From: an uncultured Verrucomicrobiota bacterium
Lineage (GTDB): Bacteria > Verrucomicrobiota > Verrucomicrobiia > Opitutales > Intestinicryptomonadaceae
Direction of reading: 5' to 3'
Assembly: GCA_949283955.1 (NCBI GenBank)
Contig: CASDUP010000032.1
Coordinates: 1-52,595, forward strand
DNA length: 52,595 nucleotides
Shown: piece after piece, positions 34,655-43,858 of the stretch
Layout of the letters: the number at the start of each line of letters is the position of its first letter
How positions within the stretch are numbered: position 1 is the stretch's first letter
Notes under the pieces: model-generated
Database searches by the model: none
What the model was told of the DNA's origin: nothing
What the model saw: only the letters and a program-made list of their open reading frames with translations
Program-made: the position numbers and the translations under genes

Positions 34655-37000
34655 ATGAATATGTTTGAACCTTTGAACAAGAAAGCGCACACGCGCGTCA
34701 AGGCCGAAATCGCCAGGAAGAAGCTCGACGACGGAATAGAAAAGCGGGTTTACAAATCGTGGCGCTTTTTTGCGATATGCACGGCGGTTTTCACTCTTTC
34801 TCTGATAGTGTATTTTATATGTTTCTCGTTCAGGGTTCCCCTAATGCAGGGAGTTCACGCGAACAAAACTGCCCCATACCAGATTCTGTCGTCGCTGGAT
34901 TTCTCCTATGAGAGCGACATAATGACGCAGGCCCGCAAGGAGCACAGTGCCGAAAGGATACCTCCGTCGTACAAGATAAATCCGAAGGTAGGAGAGAAAT
35001 TGAAAAGCGACATGCTCAGATTGAAGCGTTTTCTGGACGACAGGCAGGAAGAGTACGAAGCTGTTGCCTCTACGCCCGAAAAGGAGGACGACGTGGCTTT
35101 TTTCGCGAAGCTCTCGCCCGACTTAAGAAGCGCTACCTCGGTAAAAATAAGCCCTGAAGACCTCTCCACCATATATTCCAGCGCAGATCCCAAGCGTAGG
35201 GCCCATGCCTTTAATCTCGGAGAATACCACGCCGATGAAATAATATCGAGCGGAATCTACGCCGACGACGACCCCATATTTTCCGCCCGCAACTCCGACT
35301 ATGTCGAGCCCGAAATAAAGGGAAGCGCCAAGGCCTCCAACGAATCCCGCGCCCGGGCGAGGCTACTCAGAAGAATGAAATCCCTCGGACTCTCCGAACC
35401 CCTCACTTTTGCGCTTTACAGAACGATAAACCAGAATCTAACCCCCAACGTAGAGTTCGACAAAGAAGAGACGGATCTTCGCAGGCAGAAGGCCATGGAA
35501 AAGGTCTCCCCCGTGGTAGTAAAGGTGATGGCCGGAGAGCCGCTCACGACAACCAACGCGAAGATAACCCCCATAATCCAGGAAAAGCTCAAGGCGTACA
35601 GGAGCGAACTTGCCAAGAGCGGCGAGATGAGAACGAGAATCGGAGTCGAGGAGTTTTTGGAAAGCCTTATTCTCGTAGCTACCGCCGCTCTCTTCATAGT
35701 AATCAGCAAGACACAGAGGAACAAAAAACCGAAAACAGTTTTAGTTTTTTCTACACTGCTGACTTTCAATCTTGCCCTTGAAAGGCTCATATTGGAAATA
35801 TCTAACATAGAGTTCGGAACAGGTAGAAATTGGATAGAAATTTTTGCGTTTAGTTCGGCGATAGTTTTAGGTCCGATGATACAAGTTCTGCTCTTCGGAT
35901 CATACACGGGATTTATAATGGCCCTGCTCATATCGGCTTTCACAACTCTGATGCTGGGCCAAACCGTATCGTTTTTTATCGTTCTGCTTTTGTCGTCGCT
36001 AATAGCAATATACTTCTGCGACGGAGCCCAGAAGAGATCGACGGTCTTAATGGGAGGTATCATTTACGGAGCGGTATTGGCATTTCTTGCCCAGATACTC
36101 GGGAATCTCGCCGGAGTTCCCTTTGAGATAATGTGGAGGCAGGCAGTAATGGCACTCCTTTCGGGAGGCCTTACGGGAATTCTCGCCTCCACCCTCCTCC
36201 CGCTCTTCGGGAGGGTGTTCAACGAATATTCCAACATAGCCCTCCTAGAATTTATAGACCTCAACAACCCGCTCTTAAAGAAACTCCAGATTGAAGCACC
36301 CGGAACCTACCACCACTGCGTCATGGTCTCGCATTTAGCCGAGGAGGCCGCTTTGAAAGTGAACGCAAATCCCCTCGTTTGCAGAGTCGGATCGCTCTAC
36401 CACGACATAGGGAAAATAATAAAGCCAGAATTTTTCGCCGAAAACCAGGGCGGAGGAAAAAATCCCCACGACGACCAAACTCCCTCTATGAGCGCTCTGA
36501 TAATAAGGAGCCACATAATAGAGGGAATAGAGATGGCAAAGCAAAAGAACATGCCCGCCCAAGTCATAGACGCCATAGCCCAACACCATGGAACTTCGAT
36601 AATATCCTACTTCTACAACAAGGCTATAAAGCAGGCCAGGGAAAACGGCGACGGCAAGGATCCCATTCAGACGCTGAGAGACAGCGGAATCGACGAGTCG
36701 ACATACAGGCACGAGGGCCGAAAGCCGCAAAACGTGGAAAATGCCATTATAATGCTTGCGGACTCGTGCGAAGCGGCTTCCCGCTCGCTGAAGCGCATAA
36801 CGCAACACGGGCTAGAGGAAATAGTCGACTCGATATTCAAGTCGAAGATGACCGACGGGCAGCTCGACGAATGCCCCATCACAGTAAAACAACTTTCGAA
36901 AATTAGGGAGAGTTTCGTAAGTACGATACTCAGCATGATGCACTCCCGGGTTGAATACAATAACGGAGCAAAAAAATGGAATTCAAACTCGAAGATATAG
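34655..37000 (+). CDS. 7TM-HD membrane phosphohydrolase (PgpH-like, HDIG domain)
   Basis: 781 residues. A first membrane helix (about 31-55) is followed by a large extracytoplasmic domain (about 60-330), some seven membrane helices (about 335-535) and a cytoplasmic HD domain. The HD residues are H..H near 553 (TYHHCVMVSHLAEEAA) and HD near 583 (SLYHDIGKIIKPEFF), with further metal ligands at SHIIEGIEMA and AIAQHHGTSI. Proteins of this type (PgpH) hydrolyse cyclic di-AMP. That activity is inferred; a diadenylate cyclase is not in the window. The gene end overlaps the lpxD start by 25 bp. Confidence 0.92.
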   Translation: MNMFEPLNKKAHTRVKAEIARKKLDDGIEKRVYKSWRFFAICTAVFTLSLIVYFICFSFRVPLMQGVHANKTAPYQILSSLDFSYESDIMTQARKEHSAERIPPSYKINPKVGEKLKSDMLRLKRFLDDRQEEYEAVASTPEKEDDVAFFAKLSPDLRSATSVKISPEDLSTIYSSADPKRRAHAFNLGEYHADEIISSGIYADDDPIFSARNSDYVEPEIKGSAKASNESRARARLLRRMKSLGLSEPLTFALYRTINQNLTPNVEFDKEETDLRRQKAMEKVSPVVVKVMAGEPLTTTNAKITPIIQEKLKAYRSELAKSGEMRTRIGVEEFLESLILVATAALFIVISKTQRNKKPKTVLVFSTLLTFNLALERLILEISNIEFGTGRNWIEIFAFSSAIVLGPMIQVLLFGSYTGFIMALLISAFTTLMLGQTVSFFIVLLLSSLIAIYFCDGAQKRSTVLMGGIIYGAVLAFLAQILGNLAGVPFEIMWRQAVMALLSGGLTGILASTLLPLFGRVFNEYSNIALLEFIDLNNPLLKKLQIEAPGTYHHCVMVSHLAEEAALKVNANPLVCRVGSLYHDIGKIIKPEFFAENQGGGKNPHDDQTPSMSALIIRSHIIEGIEMAKQKNMPAQVIDAIAQHHGTSIISYFYNKAIKQARENGDGKDPIQTLRDSGIDESTYRHEGRKPQNVENAIIMLADSCEAASRSLKRITQHGLEEIVDSIFKSKMTDGQLDECPITVKQLSKIRESFVSTILSMMHSRVEYNNGAKKWNSNSKI

Positions 37001-38043
37001 TCGCGCTATTTGACAAACCCGAAGTCGACGGCCCGATAGACTTAACGATAGAAGCCATAGCCGCTTTGGACAAAGCCAAGCCCGGAGAAATTTCGTTTCT
37101 TGGCAACAAGAAGTATTCCCACTTGGTTCCCGACACCAAAGCAAGCGCGGTTCTTCTCCCCAAAAACTACTCCGGAAAACTTCCGCCCTGCACTGTCATA
37201 AAAGTCGAAAATCCCTCGGCGGAGCTTGCAAAAATCTGCGCAAAAATAGAAAAGATACTCCTTCCCAAACCGGAGCCCTCCATTCACCCCACCGCCGTAA
37301 TAGACAGGGAAGCTAAGGTTGGCGAAAACGTTTTCATAGGGGCCAACGTCGTAATATGCGCCAACGCCACCGTCGGCGACGGAGCCATTCTGTACGGGAA
37401 CAGCTACGTGGGCAGAAACGTAAAGATTGGCGAGGACTCGGTTTTGATGCCCAACTCCGTAATTATGGACAACTGCGAAATCGGCAAGAGATGCAGAATC
37501 CAACCCGGGGCAGTCATAGGTTCCGACGGATACGGATACGAATTCGTAAACGGGGTTCATGTCAGGGTTCCCCAAGTGGGAAGAGTCGTTCTTGGAGACG
37601 ACGTCGACGTGGGGGCGAACACCTGCCTGGACAGGGCTCGTTTCGACAAGACTTTCATAGGGAAAGGAACGAAGATAGACAATCTTGTACAGGTCGCACA
37701 CAATGTGGAAACCGGACAGGGTTGCCTGCTCGTGTCGCAAGTTGGAATTTCCGGCAGCACGAAATTGGGAAATTACTGCGTGCTCGGTGGGCAAGTCGGG
37801 GTAGCCGGACATATAAAGATAGGCGATGGGGCCATGATAGGCGGGCAAAGCGGAGTAAACGGCGACATTCCCCCCGGGTCCTATATGAGGGGAACCCCTC
37901 CGAGACCCTACTTGAAGGCGCACAAAATAGAGATACTGATAGGGCATCTTGAGGAATTGTACGCGAGGGTAAAGGAACTTGAAAAAAAGCTGGGAATTGA
38001 AACCAAAGTGTTTGTCAAGCGCGACCAAAAGAACGGCGGCTAA
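36976..38043 (+). CDS. lpxD: UDP-3-O-acylglucosamine N-acyltransferase (LpxD)
   Basis: 355 residues, the usual length. It transfers a hydroxyacyl chain from ACP to UDP-3-O-acylglucosamine, the third step of lipid A synthesis, so the organism has a lipid A-type outer membrane. The N-terminal uridine-binding domain (about 1-100) is followed by left-handed beta-helix hexapeptide repeats (IHPTAVIDREAKVGENVFIG onwards) up to about 310, with the family stretch GSDGYGYEFVNGVHVRVPQV and the catalytic His in AHNVETG. A C-terminal helix ends it. It starts inside the preceding HD gene, so the two are translationally linked. Confidence 0.96.
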   Translation: MEFKLEDIVALFDKPEVDGPIDLTIEAIAALDKAKPGEISFLGNKKYSHLVPDTKASAVLLPKNYSGKLPPCTVIKVENPSAELAKICAKIEKILLPKPEPSIHPTAVIDREAKVGENVFIGANVVICANATVGDGAILYGNSYVGRNVKIGEDSVLMPNSVIMDNCEIGKRCRIQPGAVIGSDGYGYEFVNGVHVRVPQVGRVVLGDDVDVGANTCLDRARFDKTFIGKGTKIDNLVQVAHNVETGQGCLLVSQVGISGSTKLGNYCVLGGQVGVAGHIKIGDGAMIGGQSGVNGDIPPGSYMRGTPPRPYLKAHKIEILIGHLEELYARVKELEKKLGIETKVFVKRDQKNGG

Positions 38044-38168
38044 GCGTTCTTCTTTTCGACAGCCAAAAGCTATCGAACATGCGAAGCGATCCTATCCGGC
38101 ATGTTTTTGATGCGGAAGCCGGAGGTTCCCTCCAATCGTTCCAGGCTAAACAAAAAGATCCGGAAAGT

Positions 38169-39011
38169 TCAAAGGCACATCGCTCCGCGGGCCGAGCAAA
38201 CTCTTGCCGCTACTTTGTTGGCGGCGCGCGCCGCGTCTTCGGCAGAATCCCCTTTTGCTATGCTTGAAGCGAAGGTTGCAGTAAATGAATCACCCGCTCC
38301 GACGGTATCTACTACTTTCGTTTTTTCCGCAGCCCCCCTAAAATCCGAATCCTGGGAAATAACCCTATAGCCTTTGGCTCCGAGAGTCAAAACGAGATAC
38401 TTCAAATTAAACTTCTCAACAATTCTCTTTGCGGGATCTTCCGCTCCGCCCGCAAATAATTTCGCAAATATGACGAGTTCTTCGTCGTTTAACTTCAGCA
38501 TGTCGCATTTGTTTAGCGAATACTCCAACACCTCCCGATTATAGTACTTCTGCCTTAAATTTGCATCGAAGACCTTCAAGCACGACTCCGGCAGAATTTC
38601 CAAAATTTTGCGCAGCGAGTCCCTGGAAAAATTCCCCCTTTGCGAAAGGGATCCGAATGCGAAAATTCCGCATTCTTTCGACAACCCTTTTATATCCTCC
38701 GGAAGGGATATGAAATCCCACGCGGAGTTCTCGGCAATCTCGTAATGCGGCTTGCCGTCTTTACCTTCCGATACGGCCGCTACACCCGTGGAATGCCCCG
38801 GTACAACCCTCACAAACTTTGGCGATATCCCCCTGCGTTCCATTTCGGCAATCGCTTCACCCCCCAGCGCGTCGTCCCCCACCGCGCTTATTACGCAGGA
38901 GGGCAAACCATTCTTAGAACAAAAATAGGCAAAATTAAGCGGAGCTCCACCAAGAGTTCGAACATCTCCGGAAACGTCCCATAAAACTTCGCCGAAACTT
39001 ATCGCGTCCAT
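38169..39011 (-). CDS. PfkB family carbohydrate kinase
   Basis: 280 residues. It phosphorylates a sugar with ATP; fructokinase-like by the short length and the start MDAISFGEVLWDV. The first family signature region is GGAPLNFAYFCSKNGL. The second, DTVGAGDSFTATFAS near 235-249, contains the catalytic Asp. The substrate cannot be fixed from sequence alone. It converges with lpxD across 125 bp that hold no clear terminator. Confidence 0.92.
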   Translation of the reverse strand: MDAISFGEVLWDVSGDVRTLGGAPLNFAYFCSKNGLPSCVISAVGDDALGGEAIAEMERRGISPKFVRVVPGHSTGVAAVSEGKDGKPHYEIAENSAWDFISLPEDIKGLSKECGIFAFGSLSQRGNFSRDSLRKILEILPESCLKVFDANLRQKYYNREVLEYSLNKCDMLKLNDEELVIFAKLFAGGAEDPAKRIVEKFNLKYLVLTLGAKGYRVISQDSDFRGAAEKTKVVDTVGAGDSFTATFASSIAKGDSAEDAARAANKVAARVCSARGAMCL

Positions 39012-39253
39012 ATCTTCAAAAAGTTTGGAAGACGATATAAAATGCTCTGACTACTTCAAGCTTAAACGATTTATAACATGATTTATAAAATCCCTCAAAA
39101 AACAGGATCTCCCGCAAATTTCTCTTTCATAAAAAATCGCGGATATCCACTGGGCTCTGCTTTCTAAGGACAAGCAAAAGCGCTAAAAAACGAACGGATA
39201 GACCGCGCTAAAAATCCACTTCCGAAGCGAATCCAAAGCGCCATGAAGCGGAC
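39012..39253. other. Intergenic region upstream of the PfkB kinase gene
   Basis: AT-rich, no gene seen. It must hold the kinase promoter, but no well-spaced hexamer pair stands out. Confidence 0.4.
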
Positions 39254-39287
39254 AAAAAAAGCCGCCCCCCTCAAACGGGGAGCGGCT
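39254..39287 (-). terminator. Terminator of the Gfo/Idh/MocA gene
   Basis: GCCGCCCCCC pairs with GGGGAGCGGC with one mismatch across a 6-nt loop. Seven A on the left form the T-run for the minus strand. It lies 20 bp past the stop at 39308. Confidence 0.9.
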
Positions 39288-39307
39288 TGCGCGATAACAA
39301 GAAGCGC

Positions 39308-40672
39308 CTACGCTATGAAGCCCGGACGATACTCGTAGAGAGACTTCATCATGGCGTTTGCCGAATCGTTGCCTTCGAAGCGCATTTTTTCCGCGTCAAA
39401 GCGAAGCGGCTGGTCCTGAGTAATCGCGACCATATTCATCAGGCACATCTGGGTAAACGGAGCCGCATAGTCGAAGTTGGCGGGAGGCTGCTTGCGCTCA
39501 ATGCAAGCTGTGGCAAACTCCGCCTGGGGATTACCCTTGAACTTGGATCTTTCAATCTTCGGCTCGGGAAGTTTGCCGGATTTTTTCATTTCCACCATAG
39601 CTTCGCGCGGGAAGAGAATCGTGCCGGCACCGTACTCGTTAGTTTTAACAGTCTGCTTGGTTCCTACTATGAGAGTGCAGTTCTTATTTTTTGGATTGTC
39701 TATGTATTCCTGCGGGACGCGCTTTACGTCTTTTGGTTTTCTGCCTCCGTCGTACCAATGCATGGTTATCTTGCCGTCTTTGCCTCTCTTATTGTTGAAC
39801 TTCATGTCGACAGAGGTCGCGGAAGGCCAGCTGTAATCGTTAAATGGAGTATGCGTTGCCGAAACTTCCGTCGGGAATCCCAAATCAAACGCCGAGTACG
39901 GAACGTCCATAAAGTGGCAGGCCATGTCTCCGCACGCTCCTGTTCCGTAGTTGCGCTCGCCCCTCCAGTTGAACGGAACAACCTTGGAACTGTACGGCTG
40001 GTACGGCGCCACACCCAACCAAAGATCGTAGTCGAGAGTGGAGGGAACAGGTTCTCCCTGAGGCGGAGTAAGCTCCCCTTGCGGCCATATCGGACGATTC
40101 GTCCAAATGTAAACGTCCTCGATTTCGCCGAGAATTCCGGCTTCGTACCATTCCTTAACGAGCCTCCAACCGTCGTTGGTGTGGCCCTGGTTGCCCATCT
40201 GGGTGATTACTCCGGCCTTCTTGGCAAGCCTTTTCAATTCCTCGGCCTCCCACATCGTGCGTGTAAGGGGCTTTTCGCAAAACACGTCCTTGCCCTTGGC
40301 TATGGCCCACGACGAAATCGGATAGTGCATGTGGTCCGGAGTGCAAACCGCCACCGCGTCTATATCCTTATCCATCTTGTCGAGCATCACTCGGTAATCC
40401 TTGAACTTCGGAATATCCGGATATTCTTTGAATTGGCTAGCCGCCCTGTTAAAGTCGACGTCGCAGAAAGCCACCACGCGCGAATTGGAAGCTTTCATGA
40501 ACGAGGAAACCGACGCCTTTCCGCGTCCCCCAACGCCTATTATCGCAACGTTGAGCTTTGAATTCGGCCCCTTTTCTTTTCCTATGATCCAGTTTGGAAG
40601 AATCATCATTCCGCCAAAGGCCGCGGCGGATTTTACAAACTCCCTGCGGCCAAGTTTATTGCCTTTTGACAT
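39308..40672 (-). CDS. Tat-exported Gfo/Idh/MocA family oxidoreductase
   Basis: 454 residues. The N-terminal twin-arginine signal GRREFVKSAAAFGG (about 8-21) directs folded export. The NAD(P)-binding fold follows, with a nucleotide-binding glycine motif (AIIGVGGRGKAS near 40-51) and the catalytic-region stretch CEKPLTRTMWEAEELK near 132-147. The C-terminal domain is the secreted-glycosyl-hydrolase-like type common in Verrucomicrobiota and Planctomycetota. It probably acts on sugars or sugar acids in the periplasm. Substrate unknown. Confidence 0.94.
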   Translation of the reverse strand: MSKGNKLGRREFVKSAAAFGGMMILPNWIIGKEKGPNSKLNVAIIGVGGRGKASVSSFMKASNSRVVAFCDVDFNRAASQFKEYPDIPKFKDYRVMLDKMDKDIDAVAVCTPDHMHYPISSWAIAKGKDVFCEKPLTRTMWEAEELKRLAKKAGVITQMGNQGHTNDGWRLVKEWYEAGILGEIEDVYIWTNRPIWPQGELTPPQGEPVPSTLDYDLWLGVAPYQPYSSKVVPFNWRGERNYGTGACGDMACHFMDVPYSAFDLGFPTEVSATHTPFNDYSWPSATSVDMKFNNKRGKDGKITMHWYDGGRKPKDVKRVPQEYIDNPKNKNCTLIVGTKQTVKTNEYGAGTILFPREAMVEMKKSGKLPEPKIERSKFKGNPQAEFATACIERKQPPANFDYAAPFTQMCLMNMVAITQDQPLRFDAEKMRFEGNDSANAMMKSLYEYRPGFIA

Positions 40673-40794
40673 ATTTTGCTCCTTTTTTGGTTGATTAAAT
40701 TTGTTCGGAAAACGCAGCGCATAGTCGGACTATAAAATCCCGACATGCAAGCCTTGCCCGCTCCTCCCAATCGGTTTTAGAATTGAGTTTTTTC

Positions 40795-40808
40795 GTTGAT
40801 TGGTCAAC
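40795..40808. promoter_or_regulatory. Inverted repeat GTTGA-TTGG-TCAAC, possible operator
   Basis: A 5-bp inverted repeat with a 4-bp centre, between the divergent Gfo/Idh/MocA and cutA genes and 25 bp before the cutA start. A regulator site is possible; nothing identifies the protein. Confidence 0.35.
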
Positions 40809-40832
40809 TATTTTTTTGTTAAAAATCGTTTT

Positions 40833-41144
40833 ATGAATAGAGAAATCTCCATAGTCCTGACAACCTGTCCCAGCGCCGACGTGGCCGAAGAGATATCGAA
40901 AAAACTTGTAAAAAACGGCTCGGTAAAGTGCGCACAAATATTGGGAGAAATTAGATCGTTCTACATCTGGAAAGAAAATTTTTATTCGGAAAAAGAGGTC
41001 AAGCTAGCCTTCAAGCTAAAGAGCAAAAATTGCGAATCGGCAAAGAGGGACTACTTTAAGATGCACCCCTACGAATGCCCCGAATGGGTGGAACTGAGCG
41101 GACTTGCCTCGGAGGAGTACGCAAGATGGGTAAACGAAGGCTAA
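40833..41144 (+). CDS. cutA: CutA1 divalent-ion tolerance protein
   Basis: 103 residues from the ATG at 40833; the reading frame extends upstream without family similarity. CutA1 forms a trimer linked to metal tolerance. The start ISIVLTTCPSADVAEEISKKLV and the middle SFYIWKENFYSEKEVKLAFKLK match the family. The C-terminal ECPEWVELSG corresponds to the usual YECPEI stretch. Confidence 0.9.
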   Translation: MNREISIVLTTCPSADVAEEISKKLVKNGSVKCAQILGEIRSFYIWKENFYSEKEVKLAFKLKSKNCESAKRDYFKMHPYECPEWVELSGLASEEYARWVNEG

Positions 41145-41147
41145 ACG

Positions 41148-41315
41148 CTAAGCCGGGACTTTTGCCGAGACTTCGGGATTAAAATCCTCCGAGGGGGAAT
41201 TTATCTGGGGGGCGTCGTTTTTTATTAGGAGAAACATCAAGGGAGATATAGTGAAGGCGCACCCCGACATAAACGCGGAGCAGCACAACAGCACCAATAT
41301 CGTTGCAAATTTCAT
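41148..41315 (-). CDS. Small lipoprotein of unknown function
   Basis: 55 residues from the ATG ending at 41315. This start is chosen because a lipoprotein signal begins there (MKFATILVLLCCSAFMSGCA). The lipobox FMSGC gives a mature peptide of about 36 residues, starting CAFTISPLMF and ending VSAKVPA. It lies between cutA and the CNNM-type gene on the opposite strand. No family recognised. Confidence 0.6.
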   Translation of the reverse strand: MKFATILVLLCCSAFMSGCAFTISPLMFLLIKNDAPQINSPSEDFNPEVSAKVPA

Positions 41316-41456
41316 TCGGGAAAGAATCTCATTTTTCGGAGCCTGGCGCAAGACCATATTTCGGGTCGGGGAAAATTTTTGATATTTTTTTGGCTGCGGA
41401 AAAACCGGCATGATTTTATTTGCCCACGGAAAAAAAAGCGACAACATGCCTCGTAC

Positions 41457-42509
41457 ATGATTTGGATTGTATTCATAATCGGAACCACGCTGCTGCTTTC
41501 GGCTTTTTGCTCTACGCTGGAAGCGATGGTGCTGAGCACTACGCCAATCGAGATAGAGGCTCTGAAGAAAAAAAGCGCAACCCGCGGAGCATTGATGGAG
41601 AAGCTCGTCGGAGACTTCGACTCGACTATATCCGCTATTCTGGCGCTCAACACCGTGGCAAACACTTTCGGAGCGACTTTGGCGGGAGTGCAGTGCGCCG
41701 ACGTGTTCGGGACGGATTTTTCAACGCGCTACATAATTCCCACCTGCCTCACGGTCGCGATACTTCTATTTTCCGAAATACTGCCCAAGAAAATCAGCGT
41801 GTTTTACAGGAAGAGCCTTCAGGGAATTCTGACCTACCCTCTTTGGATTATAACCCTGGTGATGGCTCCCGTCGCGAAGGCCTGCGGAAGCATAATAGGA
41901 ATATTCACCCCGAAAGTAAACCCGCCCTCGACGAGCGACGACGAAATAATCCTGCTTGCCGAAAAGGGTGCTAAGGACGGATTGCTAACTGACCAGGAAA
42001 AAGATTTGATTTCGAACGCACTCTCTCTGGACGACGTGGAAATTTCGGAAATTATGACGCCCAGAACCGTGCTTGTTGCCTTCGAAGCTTCCATGACGGC
42101 GGAAAGCGCCTTTAAAAAGGGCCTTAGTTTTTCGAGAATACCCGTTTACGAGGAAAGCATCGACAACATAGTCGGCATAGTGCGCAGGAGGGATATTCTG
42201 ACCGCCATGGCAAACGACAGAAACAACGTCAAAATTTCCGAATTTGCCCAGCCCGCGATTTTCGTTCCGGAAAACGGAAGCGCCCTGAATGTTCTGAGGC
42301 AGCTTATAAAAAAACACCAACAGATGGGAATAGTAGTCGACGAATTCTCGTCTTTGACGGGAGTCGTCACGCTGGAGGACATTTTCGAAAAACTGTTGGG
42401 GTCGGAAATTTTCGACAAGGACGACGTGGCCGTTGACATGAGGGAATTCGCCCTGCTCCGCAGAAAGCGCTCCATGAAAAATAATCCTGTGGAATCGGGG
42501 GACAAATGA
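41457..42509 (+). CDS. CNNM/DUF21 membrane protein with CBS pair (CorC/HlyC-like, transporter-associated)
   Basis: 350 residues from the ATG at 41457; an upstream ATG at 41379 would add 26 basic residues before the first membrane helix. The DUF21/CNNM membrane domain (about 1-180) has its opening FIIGTTLLLSAFCSTLEAMV. Two CBS motifs follow, near 198-255 (IMTPRTVLVAF, IVGIVRRRDIL) and 260-325 (QMGIVVDEFSSLTGVVTLED). The usual C-terminal CorC domain is missing. Such proteins are linked to magnesium or other metal homeostasis. It overlaps the next gene by 4 bp. Confidence 0.9.
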   Translation: MIWIVFIIGTTLLLSAFCSTLEAMVLSTTPIEIEALKKKSATRGALMEKLVGDFDSTISAILALNTVANTFGATLAGVQCADVFGTDFSTRYIIPTCLTVAILLFSEILPKKISVFYRKSLQGILTYPLWIITLVMAPVAKACGSIIGIFTPKVNPPSTSDDEIILLAEKGAKDGLLTDQEKDLISNALSLDDVEISEIMTPRTVLVAFEASMTAESAFKKGLSFSRIPVYEESIDNIVGIVRRRDILTAMANDRNNVKISEFAQPAIFVPENGSALNVLRQLIKKHQQMGIVVDEFSSLTGVVTLEDIFEKLLGSEIFDKDDVAVDMREFALLRRKRSMKNNPVESGDK

Positions 42510-43522
42510 ACGGCTCTATAAAAATTCCGTGCGAATGGTCGAAGCAGGAAGAGGTATGGCTTGCGTGGCCAGTCCAGGAAAAATGGTGGCCGAACCTCAG
42601 GAGGGAATGCGAAGAGGCGTTTTCAAAGCTCGTTTCCGCCATTTCCGAATTTGAAAGGGTGAGAATTATATGCCCCGAGAACAAAATAGAATCGGTAAAA
42701 TCGTCCGTGGGTCCAAGGAGCGGAGTCGAGTATTTCAAATGCGAGACGAACGACGTTTGGTGCAGGGACAGCGGGGCTATTTTCGGATTCTCGGAAGGCG
42801 GGCTGGCAGCGCTGGATTTTAGGTACAACTCGTGGGGCGGAAAGTTTCCCCCGTGGGACAAGGACGACGCCCTCGCGGAAAAAATGGCATTGGAAACGAA
42901 AGCCCGAAGAATTCGAGTGGACGGTTTTGTCTGCGAAGGAGGGGCTTTGGAATTCGGCGAAAACGGGACTCTAATAACCACCGAGTCCGTCGTCTTGAAT
43001 CCCAACAGAAACCCTGGAGCGACTAGAGAGAGCGTGGAAAGGCTAATGGAAAAAATTTGCGGCGTGTCAAAAATCTGCTGGCTGAAAGGCGGATTGGCAA
43101 ACGACGATACCGACGGTCACGTCGACAACATAGCCCGCTTCGCCCCGGGAGGAAAAATTTTGGCGTGCGTATGCCCTCAGGGCAATCCGTCGAAGAGGAA
43201 TCTGGACGAAAACCTGGAAACTCTGAAAAATTTTTCGGACGCCCGAGGCAAAAAATTCGACGTGGTTCCCCTCCCTCTCCCCGAGCCGGCAGTATGCTTC
43301 CCCGACGGCTCCACGGCTCCGGCAAGCTACGCCAACTATCTCGCTATAAACGGAGCGGTTATAGTTCCCCAGTACGGGGGGCGCAAAACGGATTTCGAAG
43401 CTCGTGAAATAATAAAGAGCGCCTTCCCCGGCAGGGAAATTGTCGGCTTGGAATGCGGAATATTTTTGAGGGAAGGCGGAGCCGTGCACTGCCTTACGCA
43501 ACAGAGACCATCTCTGCAATAA
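42506..43522 (+). CDS. aguA: Agmatine deiminase (peptidyl-arginine deiminase family)
   Basis: 338 residues. It converts agmatine to N-carbamoylputrescine and ammonia, a step to putrescine. Family motifs: CRDSGAIF near 89-96, NDDTDGHVDNIARF near 199-212 with the catalytic His, and EGGAVHCLTQQRPS at the C-terminus with nucleophile C329. A downstream carbamoylputrescine amidase is not in the window. It overlaps the CNNM-type gene by 4 bp. Confidence 0.94.
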   Translation: MNGSIKIPCEWSKQEEVWLAWPVQEKWWPNLRRECEEAFSKLVSAISEFERVRIICPENKIESVKSSVGPRSGVEYFKCETNDVWCRDSGAIFGFSEGGLAALDFRYNSWGGKFPPWDKDDALAEKMALETKARRIRVDGFVCEGGALEFGENGTLITTESVVLNPNRNPGATRESVERLMEKICGVSKICWLKGGLANDDTDGHVDNIARFAPGGKILACVCPQGNPSKRNLDENLETLKNFSDARGKKFDVVPLPLPEPAVCFPDGSTAPASYANYLAINGAVIVPQYGGRKTDFEAREIIKSAFPGREIVGLECGIFLREGGAVHCLTQQRPSLQ

Positions 43523-43546
43523 CACCAATTTAAAAAAGGAGACAAA

Positions 43547-43852
43547 ATGCCAAAAGAACACCACCATCACAGCGAACATCGCTCCGAGTCCGAAAAAAGC
43601 GAGACCCACCATTCAAAATACGCGCCGACCATTACCCAAATAATTCAGACTGCCGCCAAACTTCCCCACCCCATGAAGGCCAAGGAACCCACCTTTGAAA
43701 CCTTCGTAGTCGGGGACTCCACACACTCCATAACTTTCGACATAGTAAAAATTGTCGACAGGGAGGGTACAAAAGTCCAAAAATGGACCTACAAAGGCCG
43801 CATAATAATAGATTCCAAATACCACAAGAGCATAAGCAAAAGCGACGATTAA
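43547..43852 (+). CDS. Small His-rich protein of unknown function
   Basis: 101 residues. A strong Shine-Dalgarno sequence (AAGGAG at 43536-43541) precedes the ATG. The N-terminus is His/Glu/Ser-rich (KEHHHHSEHRSESEKSETHH), which could bind metal. The C-terminal half has a beta pattern (FVVGDSTHSITFDIVKIVD, KWTYKGRIIIDSKY). No family recognised, and no signal peptide. Confidence 0.75.
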   Translation: MPKEHHHHSEHRSESEKSETHHSKYAPTITQIIQTAAKLPHPMKAKEPTFETFVVGDSTHSITFDIVKIVDREGTKVQKWTYKGRIIIDSKYHKSISKSDD

Positions 43853-43858
43853 AAAACT

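Noticed and set aside
39287-40561. Plus-strand ORF of 424 codons
   Set aside because: It lies wholly opposite the Gfo/Idh/MocA gene and its composition (Arg/His-rich) is that of a shadow frame.
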